From assembly GCA_013812465.1 (NCBI GenBank), contig JACCTK010000127.1:1-14600 (forward strand): a stretch of DNA of 14,600 nucleotides, read 5' to 3'. A program made the translations under genes and the position numbers. The notes under the pieces are model-generated. The model was not told the origin of the DNA. It searched no databases and saw only the letters and a program-made list of their open reading frames with translations. The stretch is from Actinomycetota bacterium. Its GTDB lineage: Bacteria > Actinomycetota > Thermoleophilia > Gaiellales > Gaiellaceae. This document shows positions 6,775 to 12,278 of this stretch, in pieces (within the stretch, counting starts at the first letter, position 1; each line of letters begins with the position of its first letter).

Positions 6775-7457
6775 GCGAGATCCGCGCGACCACGCGGCTG
6801 GTCGGACTTCTCGGCTGGCCTGTCGAGCACTCCCTCTCCCCGCGGATGCAAAACGCCGCCTTCGCAGCCGTCGGACTCGACTGGGCCTACGTTCCGCTGC
6901 CGACGCAGCCGGAGCGCCTCGGGGAGGCGGTGCTGGGTCTCCGCGCGCTCGGCTTCGTCGGGGCGAACGTCACAACTCCGCACAAGCTCGCGGTAACGCG
7001 CCTCTGCGAAACGGATGCCCGCTCAGTGAACACTCTCGTCGTCGGGGAAGCGGGAATCGAGGGATGGACCACGGACGTGGCCATCCTCGCGGAGCTCGCA
7101 GTCGAAAATGCGGTGATCATCGGTGACGGCGGCTCCGCCACGGCCTTCGCGCAGGCTCTGCCTGAGGCGCGCCGCTACTCCCGGCACACGGACTGGCCGC
7201 CCGATGTCGCGGGAGCAGATCTCGTGATCAACGCGACTTCCGCGCGCGACGAGGTGCTGGTCGCGCTCGGCGCCGGACAGACGCTCGTCGACCTTCCGTA
7301 CCCTGAGACCGCAACTGCCGTTGCCGCGACACGCGCGGGCGCGGCCGTGATCGGAGGACTGGAGGTCCTCGTGGCGCAGGGCGCCGCCTCGTTCGAGCTC
7401 TGGACGGGGATGCCAGCGCCGGTCGAGGTGATGCGAACCGCGGTGGGCGCCAAGTAA
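6771..7457 (+). CDS. aroE: Shikimate dehydrogenase, compact form
   Basis: AroE reduces 3-dehydroshikimate to shikimate with NADPH. Visible motifs are EHSLSPRMQN (19-28, substrate Ser pair), NVTTPHK with the catalytic K72, SVNT (85-88), GWTTD with D102, a glycine-rich GDGGSATA (118-125) in place of the usual GAGGAARA, INATSA, DLPYPETAT and the C-terminal GGLEVLVAQGAASFELWTG region. At 228 residues it is about 40 shorter than most AroE proteins; the shortening is mainly in the NADP-binding half, where the NRT-type phosphate-binding loop is reduced to SRHT (137-140). The substrate residues are complete, so activity is likely, but cofactor preference could differ. The GTG start overlaps the Nudix stop. 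The final codons form the left half of a 27-bp inverted repeat. Confidence 0.92.
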   Translation: MSEIRATTRLVGLLGWPVEHSLSPRMQNAAFAAVGLDWAYVPLPTQPERLGEAVLGLRALGFVGANVTTPHKLAVTRLCETDARSVNTLVVGEAGIEGWTTDVAILAELAVENAVIIGDGGSATAFAQALPEARRYSRHTDWPPDVAGADLVINATSARDEVLVALGAGQTLVDLPYPETATAVAATRAGAAVIGGLEVLVAQGAASFELWTGMPAPVEVMRTAVGAK

Positions 7458-7474
7458 CAGACTGTTACTTGGCG
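7448..7474. promoter_or_regulatory. Perfect 27-bp inverted repeat over the aroE stop and aroC promoter
   Basis: CGCCAAGTAACAG (7448-7460), one central A (7461) and CTGTTACTTGGCG (7462-7474) are perfect 13-base arms. The aroE stop codon lies inside the left arm. Relative to a leaderless aroC start at 7491 the dyad spans about -43 to -17, over the -35 position, which is a typical place for a dimeric repressor. As RNA it could fold into an 11-bp stem with loop AGACT, but no T run follows, so an intrinsic terminator of the standard type is less likely. No regulator gene is present in the window. Confidence 0.6.
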
Positions 7475-7477
7475 GTC

Positions 7478-7483
7478 TACGCT
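7478..7483 (+). promoter_or_regulatory. -10-like element TACGCT of aroC (leaderless start)
   Basis: TACGCT matches TANNNT and ends seven bases before the TTG at 7491, the same geometry as at the DUF948 gene (seven bases) and close to mnmA and aroQ (six). No Shine-Dalgarno motif is present. Confidence 0.4.
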
Positions 7484-7490
7484 TGCGGCC

Positions 7491-8579
7491 TTGACGCTCG
7501 AGCTCCGAACCGCCGGCGAGTCGCACGGGCCTGCGCTCGTCGCGATCGTGAGTGGGCTGCCCGCCGGCCTGACGCTCGACCGCGACGCGATCGACCACGA
7601 CCTTGGACGACGGCAGAGGGGGTACGGGCGAAGCCCGAGGCAGAAGCTCGAGCAGGATCGGGTGGAGGTGCTCGCCGGTCTGCGTCACGGCCGAACGCTC
7701 GGCTCTCCGCTCGCGCTCGTCATCCGCAACCGCGATCACGAGAACTGGTCGTGGGGGATGAGCCCGTGGCCGCCCGAGGGCGATGCCACCGGCAAGGGGG
7801 CGACGCCGGTCACCCTTCCCCGTCCCGGCCACGCGGACCTCGCGGGGGCGCTCAAGTACGGTCACGACGACACGCGAGACGCTCTCGAGCGCGCCAGCGC
7901 CCGCCAGACAGCGGTGCAGGTCGCGGCAGGAGCGGTGGCGAAGGCGCTCCTGCGCCAGATCGGAGTGGGGGTCGGCGGGCGTGTTCTCGAGATCGGCGGA
8001 CACGCGCTCGAAGAGGAATGGCAGGGCGCGACCGATGCGGCGCGGGCAGGCCGCGACACGCTCGGCGGCATCGTGGAAGTGGTCGCGGAGGGCGTCCCGC
8101 CAGGCCTCGGCTCCTACGCCGAGAAGGAGACCAGGCTGGACGCGAGGCTCGCCGCGGCGCTGATGGGGATCCAGGCCGTGAAGGGCGTCGAGATCGGCGA
8201 CGGGTTCGCGCTCGCCCGCGTCAAAGGGTCAGAGGCTCACGACGAGATCGGCCCCGACCGGCGCAGGGAGACCAACCGCGCAGGCGGGATCGAAGGAGGC
8301 CTCACGAACGGCGAGCCGGTCATCGTCCGCGTCGCGATGAAGCCGCTGCCGACGTTGATGCGCCCGCTCCGGTCGGTAGACCTCGAGAGCGGAGAGCCGG
8401 GCGAGGCGCTCGTCGAGCGGAGCGACGTGCAGGCGGTCGAGGCCCTCGCCGTTGTCGCGGAGGCTGCGGTCTCCTGGGAGCTCGCGCGCGCGGCGCGCGA
8501 GAAGTTCGGGGGCGACGCGCTCTCCGACTTCCTCGGCGCCCATGTCGCCTACTTGGAGCGCATCCGCTGGAACGCCTAA
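7491..8579 (+). CDS. aroC: Chorismate synthase
   Basis: AroC converts 5-enolpyruvylshikimate 3-phosphate to chorismate using reduced FMN. The 362-residue protein carries the family signatures in order: GESHGPAL (9-16, H12), GRRQRGYGRSPRQKLEQD (39-56), PRPGHADLAGALKYG (110-124, H114), ERASARQT (133-140), MGIQAVKGVEIGDGFA, and the TNRAGGIEGG/LTNGEPV flavin-binding region, followed by RVAMKPLPT. Length is normal for a bacterial bifunctional-independent (monofunctional) enzyme. The first residues MTLELRTAGESHG fit the usual N-terminus exactly, which supports TTG at 7491 as the start even though TTG is a rare codon for this, and there is no in-frame ATG or GTG before the conserved GESHG. Stop at 8577-8579 is immediately followed by aroKB. 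Confidence 0.96.
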   Translation: MTLELRTAGESHGPALVAIVSGLPAGLTLDRDAIDHDLGRRQRGYGRSPRQKLEQDRVEVLAGLRHGRTLGSPLALVIRNRDHENWSWGMSPWPPEGDATGKGATPVTLPRPGHADLAGALKYGHDDTRDALERASARQTAVQVAAGAVAKALLRQIGVGVGGRVLEIGGHALEEEWQGATDAARAGRDTLGGIVEVVAEGVPPGLGSYAEKETRLDARLAAALMGIQAVKGVEIGDGFALARVKGSEAHDEIGPDRRRETNRAGGIEGGLTNGEPVIVRVAMKPLPTLMRPLRSVDLESGEPGEALVERSDVQAVEALAVVAEAAVSWELARAAREKFGGDALSDFLGAHVAYLERIRWNA

Positions 8580-8584
8580 ACGCG

Positions 8585-10003
8585 CTGGGGCGCCACCTTG
8601 CTCTCGTCGGCTTCATGGGCGCGGGGAAGTCGACGCTCGGCCCCGAGCTCGCAGAGCGTCTGGGTCGGCCCTTCGTCTCGGTCGACCTCGTCGTCGAGGA
8701 GCGGACCGGCTCGGCGATCGCAGAGCTCTTCGCCGAGCGCGGCCAAGAGGCGTTCCGCGAGCTCGAGGAGCGCACTGCTGTCGAGGTTCTGACCCGCCGC
8801 CTGCCGGCGGTCGTCGAGCTGGGCGGCGGCGCGCTCGGAGCGGAGCCGACGCGGATCGCGCTCGTCGAGCACGCGTTCACGGTTCTCCTCGAGACGACGC
8901 CGGACGAGGCGTGGGATCGGGTTTCTCCAGGAGATCGTCCGCTCGCACGCGACCACGCGGCGTTCCGGACGCTGTTCGAGGAGCGAACCCCACTGTACGA
9001 GGACGTCGCCGACGGGCACGCGCGCGATCTGGACGGAGTCGTGCTGGCCGCTTCCGGAATCCACATCTGGGAGGGAGCGGTCGACGGCCTAGGAGGGATT
9101 GCGCCTGGAACCGGCGCCATCGAGCTGGTGGTCGATGCTGGGGTCGAGCCGCTCCACGGCGAACGCGCGCGCCGGGCGCTCGCCGACCGTTTGGCTGCGT
9201 TCCACCTCGTTCCCGCAGGCGCGCCGGGAAAGAGCGTCCGCGAAGCCGAGAGACTCTGGTCGAGCCTTCGCCTCGATCGCGAGGGGACCGTGATGGCTCT
9301 CGGGGGCGGCTCGACGATCGACCTCGCCGGCTTCGTGGCAGCTGCGTATCTCCGGGGAGTTCCGTGGGTCGCTGCGCCGACGACGCTCCTGGCGCAGGTG
9401 GATGCCGCGATCGGCGGGAAGACCGCCGTCGACGTCGAGCGAGGCAAGAATCTCGTGGGCGCGTTTCACTGGCCTGCGCAGGTCGTCGTGGATCCGGAGC
9501 TGCTGTCGACGCTGCCTCCCGAGGAGGTCGAGAACGGCCTCGCTGAGGTGGTCAAGACGGGGCTCCTGGTCGGAGAGCCCTTGTGGGAGCTGGCTCCGTT
9601 CGAGCAGGTGCGCCGCTGCGCCGCGTTCAAGGCCGCCGTCTGCCTGCGCGATCCTCTCGACCGAGGCGAGCGGGCGCAACTCAACCTGGGGCACACGTTC
9701 GCGCATGCTCTGGAAGCCGCCTCCGGCCACACCCTTGCCCACGGGCGAGCGGTCGCGCTCGGGTTGCTCGCAGCCCTCAGGCTCTCCGGGCTCGAGGACG
9801 ACGCGAGCACGGTCGAGGATCTCCTCCATCCTGAGCTTGCTCGCGTCGACCGGGAGGCAGCGTGGACGGCGCTCGGATACGACAAAAAGACGGTCGACGG
9901 TCGTCCACGACTCGTGCTGCTCGAGAAGCCCGGCAAGGCGAAAATAGGCGTCGAGCTCGATGAACGAGAGATCCGCGCTGCCCTCGATGCCTTGATCATC
10001 TAG
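8585..10003 (+). CDS. aroKB: Fused shikimate kinase / 3-dehydroquinate synthase (AroKB)
   Basis: One frame encodes both activities, 472 residues from CTG 8585. Residues 1-165 are shikimate kinase: P-loop GFMGAGKST (9-17), D34 and R58 for shikimate, GGG (80-82), DRPL with R118, ERTPLY. The Mg-linked Asp32 of Mycobacterium tuberculosis kinase is Ser32 here. Residues 175-472 are dehydroquinate synthase: GGGSTIDLAGF (240-250), PTTLLAQVDAAIGGKT, GKNLVGAF, ENGLAEVVK, LNLGHTFAHALE, HGRAV, DKK; E321, H370 and H387 are the expected zinc ligands. Its first Rossmann strand region is shorter than usual. AroKB fusions are known, for example in Thermotoga. No ATG, GTG or TTG exists at the right place: ATG 8615 falls inside the P-loop, and upstream the frame runs within aroC. 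CTG 8585 gives the same spacing to the P-loop as the M. tuberculosis enzyme, so it is my choice; CTG 8567 is an alternative. Confidence 0.88.
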   Translation: MGRHLALVGFMGAGKSTLGPELAERLGRPFVSVDLVVEERTGSAIAELFAERGQEAFRELEERTAVEVLTRRLPAVVELGGGALGAEPTRIALVEHAFTVLLETTPDEAWDRVSPGDRPLARDHAAFRTLFEERTPLYEDVADGHARDLDGVVLAASGIHIWEGAVDGLGGIAPGTGAIELVVDAGVEPLHGERARRALADRLAAFHLVPAGAPGKSVREAERLWSSLRLDREGTVMALGGGSTIDLAGFVAAAYLRGVPWVAAPTTLLAQVDAAIGGKTAVDVERGKNLVGAFHWPAQVVVDPELLSTLPPEEVENGLAEVVKTGLLVGEPLWELAPFEQVRRCAAFKAAVCLRDPLDRGERAQLNLGHTFAHALEAASGHTLAHGRAVALGLLAALRLSGLEDDASTVEDLLHPELARVDREAAWTALGYDKKTVDGRPRLVLLEKPGKAKIGVELDEREIRAALDALII

Positions 10004-10006
10004 GGT
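10001..10006 (+). promoter_or_regulatory. -10-like element TAGGGT of aroQ (leaderless start)
   Basis: TAGGGT includes the TAG stop of aroKB and ends six bases before the GTG at 10013. The upstream GATCATC makes GATCATCTAG (9994-10003), identical to the decamer before mnmA. This suggests an internal promoter for aroQ and pepP inside the aro block. Confidence 0.45.
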
Positions 10007-10012
10007 CCGGCG

Positions 10013-10444
10013 GTGCGAATTGTCGTCCTGAACGGCGTGAACCTCGACGTGGTCGGCCGCCGCGATCCCGCTCTCTACGGCGGAATCAGCATCTCCGAGC
10101 TCGAGACTCGGATCTACGAGTGGGCGAGCGAGCTTCAGTGCACCGTGCGCGCGCGACAGACGAATCACGAGGGTGAGTTCATCGATTGGTGCCACGAGGC
10201 ATTCGACTGGGCGGACGGCGTGATCATCAATCCCGGAGCGTGGGCCCATTACTCGTGGGCGATCCGCGACGCCGTCGAGCTCTTCACCGTCCCGGTGGTC
10301 GAGGTACATCTCTCGAACATCGACGAACGCGAGGAATGGCGTCGCACCTCCGTGCTCGAGGGAGTCGTCGAGGCGAGGATCATCGGCAAGGGTCCGGACG
10401 GGTATCGCGAAGCGCTCGAGTTTCTCGTCAAGGAGCGCCCATGA
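10013..10444 (+). CDS. aroQ: Type II 3-dehydroquinate dehydratase
   Basis: AroQ removes water from 3-dehydroquinate to give 3-dehydroshikimate, here by the type II trans-elimination route of a dodecameric enzyme. The 143-residue length is typical. Motifs are VVLNGVNLDVVGRRDP (4-19), LYGG with catalytic Y22, QTNHEGEFIDW (49-59), INPGAWAHYSWAIRDA (72-87) with N73 and H79, VEVHLSN (96-102) with catalytic H99, and EEWRRTSV (107-114). The first motif is NGVNLD where most homologues have NGPNLN, a mild oddity next to the active-site loop. The start GTG sits nine bases after the aroKB stop with no Shine-Dalgarno site but with a -10-like TAGGGT. The stop overlaps pepP by four bases (ATGA). The order aroQ-pepP-efp is also found in Bacillus. 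Confidence 0.96.
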   Translation: MRIVVLNGVNLDVVGRRDPALYGGISISELETRIYEWASELQCTVRARQTNHEGEFIDWCHEAFDWADGVIINPGAWAHYSWAIRDAVELFTVPVVEVHLSNIDEREEWRRTSVLEGVVEARIIGKGPDGYREALEFLVKERP

Positions 10445-11502
10445 CCCGGATCGAACGCCTCGCCGCGCTGTTGGAGGAGCCGCTCCTCGTCGCAGGACCG
10501 CCATATGTTCTTGGCGGCCAGGCCAATGTGCGCTATCTCACAGGCCTGCAGAGCTCGAACGCCGCGGTTCTCGTCGAGCCGGACGCGACCGCGACCCTCT
10601 ATGCCGACTTTCGCTACGCGGCGCGAGGCCGGGACGTCGAGGGCGTTACGTTCGTCGAGACGGCGCGAAGCCTGCTGCCGGAGATCGGCGCGCTGCTCGT
10701 GGGGCGGCGAATCGGGTTCGAGGATGCCCAGCTTCCGTACACCGGCTATCGCGCTCTCGTCGATGCCGGAGTCGACGCCGTTCCCACATCGGGCCTCGTG
10801 GAGTCGCTCCGCGCGGTCAAGGACGAGCCGGAGATCGAGATCATGCGCCGCGCGGGGGCGCTCTCGGACGAGATCTTCGGCGCTTTGGCGCGGGAGCGGT
10901 TTAGCGGTCGCCCTGAGATCGAGCTCGGCTGGTGGGTCGAGCGAAGCTTTCGGGACGCGGGCGCCGAGGGCGTGTCGTTCCCCACGATCGTCGCAGCCGG
11001 TGAGACCGGCGCTTCGCCACACGCGGTTCCTGGCTCTGATCCCATCGCCGAGGGCGTGCTCGTCACCGTCGACGCCGGCTGCATCCTCGACGGCTACTGC
11101 TCGGACTGCACGCGCACCTTCGCAGTGGGTGAGATCTCGGAGCGGCTGTCGGAGATCTACGTGCTCTGTCTCGAGGCCCAGCTGGCAGGGCTTGCCGCTG
11201 TCGCGCCCGGTGTGCGAGGAGAAGACGCGGATACGGCGGCGCGCTCGGTGATCGCTCGCGCGGGACTCGGCGACGCGTTCGGGCACGGTCTCGGGCACGG
11301 CGTGGGCATTCAGATCCACGAGGCTCCGACCCTGCGACCCGACTCGACCGACGTGCTCGAGCCCGGGAACGTGGTCTCCGTCGAGCCCGGGATCTATCTC
11401 CCGGGCGAGGGCGGTGTCCGTATCGAGGATCTCGTGCTCGTCACCGACGACGGCTGTGAGCGGTTGACGCAGTTCTCCAAGGAGCTCATCACGGTTACGT
11501 AG
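10441..11502 (+). CDS. pepP: M24B metallopeptidase, Xaa-Pro aminopeptidase type
   Basis: The 353-residue protein has a creatinase-like N-terminal domain (about 1-125) and a pita-bread catalytic domain (about 130-350). The five metal ligands expected for the family are present: D211 in VTVDAGC, D222 in CSDCTRTF, H286 in GHGLGHGVG, E315 in VEPGIY and E329 in VRIED; H193 in SPHAV fits the catalytic His. Such enzymes remove an N-terminal residue before proline in the cytoplasm; the exact substrate is not readable. The start ATG overlaps the aroQ stop (ATGA) and the first conserved block follows directly, which is why a longer upstream reading was not used. Its neighbours aroQ and efp form a conserved cluster; EF-P relieves ribosome stalls at proline runs, so both act on proline-containing proteins, though no direct link is known. 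A strong hairpin begins at its stop codon. Confidence 0.92.
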   Translation: MTRIERLAALLEEPLLVAGPPYVLGGQANVRYLTGLQSSNAAVLVEPDATATLYADFRYAARGRDVEGVTFVETARSLLPEIGALLVGRRIGFEDAQLPYTGYRALVDAGVDAVPTSGLVESLRAVKDEPEIEIMRRAGALSDEIFGALARERFSGRPEIELGWWVERSFRDAGAEGVSFPTIVAAGETGASPHAVPGSDPIAEGVLVTVDAGCILDGYCSDCTRTFAVGEISERLSEIYVLCLEAQLAGLAAVAPGVRGEDADTAARSVIARAGLGDAFGHGLGHGVGIQIHEAPTLRPDSTDVLEPGNVVSVEPGIYLPGEGGVRIEDLVLVTDDGCERLTQFSKELITVT

Positions 11503-11528
11503 GGGGCCGGGTATGCCCGGCCCCCTAC
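11499..11528 (+). terminator. Strong hairpin at the pepP stop codon (terminator-like, no T run)
   Basis: GTAGGGGGCCGGG (11499-11511), loop TATG, and CCCGGCCCCCTAC (11516-11528) form a perfect 13-bp stem. The pepP TAG (11500-11502) is within the left arm. The sequence after it is AGGCCGCG with no T run, as is common for hairpin terminators in high-GC actinobacteria. The 13-mer CCGGCCCCCTACA (11517-11529) recurs at 11621-11633 in front of efp. Confidence 0.65.
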
Positions 11529-11620
11529 AGGCCGCGAAGCGGACTGCTTCAGGGGTCTTTTGGCGCGACTGGCATTCGCGCGAGCGGATGTCGGTCTTGC
11601 GCAAGGCGAGCGCGTGGCTG

Positions 11621-11633
11621 CCGGCCCCCTACA
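11621..11633 (+). repeat. Second copy of CCGGCCCCCTACA, overlapping the efp -10
   Basis: Identical to 11517-11529 (the right arm of the hairpin after pepP, plus one base). It could pair with the left arm 11499-11510 as an alternative to the hairpin. The TACA of this copy begins the TACAAT -10 hexamer of efp. Confidence 0.6.
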
Positions 11634-11635
11634 AT
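11630..11635 (+). promoter_or_regulatory. -10 element TACAAT of efp
   Basis: TACAAT is close to the TATAAT consensus and ends nine bases before the ATG at 11645, which would leave a leader of about two or three bases. No convincing -35 lies 17 bases upstream. A perfect palindrome CTTGCGCAAG (11596-11605) sits upstream and could bind a regulator, but it is short. Confidence 0.5.
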
Positions 11636-11644
11636 GCGCGCCCG

Positions 11645-12211
11645 ATGGCCGAGACCGTCACCACGAACCAATTTCGTAACGGCATGCACGTCGAGCTCGA
11701 CGGCGCCGTCTGGCGCATCGTCGAGTTCCAGCACGTGAAGCCGGGGAAGGGCGGCGCTTTCGTGCGGACGAAGATGAAGGCGCTCGGGAGCGGCGCCGTG
11801 GTCGACCGCACGTTTCGCGCCGGGGAGAAGTTCGCGCGCGTCCACACCGAGGTCAAGAGCGTCCAGTTCTTGTACGACGACGGCTCTGAGGCGCACTTCA
11901 TGGACGAGCAGACCTTCGAGCAGTTCGGGCTGCCGCACGCGGAGGTCGCCGGCGAGCTCGCGTATCTGGCGCCTTCGAGCTCAGTGCAGATGCTCGCGGT
12001 CGACGGCAAGCCGGCAGGAATCCAGATGCCGTCCTCAGTCGAGCTGACGGTTACCCAGACCGAGCCCGCCGTCCGCGGAGACACGGTCACGAACGTCTCG
12101 AAGCCGGCGACGCTCGAGACGGGCGCGGTTGTCCAGGTCCCGCTCTTCGTCGACCGCGGCGAGCGGATAAAGGTCGATCCGCGCGAAGGCCGCTACATCT
12201 CGCGCGCCTGA
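11645..12211 (+). CDS. efp: Translation elongation factor P
   Basis: EF-P binds the ribosome between the P and E sites and helps form peptide bonds at proline runs. The 188-residue product shows the KOW-like N-terminal domain with VKPGKGGAFVRTK (31-43), where K35 matches the modifiable Lys34 of E. coli, and the C-terminal signature TVTNVSKPATLETG and VPLFVDRGERIKVDPREGRYISR. None of the known lysine- or arginine-modifying enzymes is encoded in this window, and the tip residues are PGKGG. The ATG at 11645 was chosen because MAETVTTNQFRNG fits the normal N-terminus and a TACAAT hexamer lies just upstream; an in-frame start at 11513 would add 44 unrelated residues and would begin inside the hairpin after pepP. 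It lies between pepP and the acc genes, as in Bacillus. Confidence 0.97.
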   Translation: MAETVTTNQFRNGMHVELDGAVWRIVEFQHVKPGKGGAFVRTKMKALGSGAVVDRTFRAGEKFARVHTEVKSVQFLYDDGSEAHFMDEQTFEQFGLPHAEVAGELAYLAPSSSVQMLAVDGKPAGIQMPSSVELTVTQTEPAVRGDTVTNVSKPATLETGAVVQVPLFVDRGERIKVDPREGRYISRA

Positions 12212-12216
12212 CCTCG

Positions 12217-12231
12217 CGGTGTCTGACACCG
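12217..12231. repeat. 15-bp palindrome CGGTGTCTGACACCG between efp and the carrier-protein fusion
   Basis: Seven-base arms CGGTGTC and GACACCG flank one T. It starts six bases after the efp stop. It could be a small terminator hairpin, an operator for the next gene, or a REP-like intergenic repeat. Only one copy is present in this window. Confidence 0.5.
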
Positions 12232-12264
12232 ACTCGCACGGGTACGCCCTTTGGGGCAGGGCGC

Positions 12265-12270
12265 TAAGGT
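12265..12270 (+). promoter_or_regulatory. -10-like element TAAGGT of the accB fusion gene
   Basis: TAAGGT ends eight bases before GTG 12279, close to the spacing seen at other presumed leaderless genes here. No Shine-Dalgarno site precedes the GTG. Confidence 0.35.
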
Positions 12271-12278
12271 CCACAATC

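Noticed and set aside
7469..8584. Upstream extension of the aroKB frame through aroC
   Set aside because: This part is an Arg-rich shadow of aroC in another frame; kinase homology starts only at about 8585.
10249..11604. 451-codon open frame on the - strand opposite aroQ/pepP
   Set aside because: Opposite two clearly conserved genes, with no family motif and composition typical of antisense frames.
11513..11644. Longer efp start at 11513
   Set aside because: It lies within the hairpin after pepP, and the 44 added residues are unrelated to EF-P.
12219..12278. Earlier GTG start for the accB fusion at 12219
   Set aside because: It would begin inside the palindrome and add 20 residues with no homology; the family N-terminus (VDTT) fits GTG 12279.
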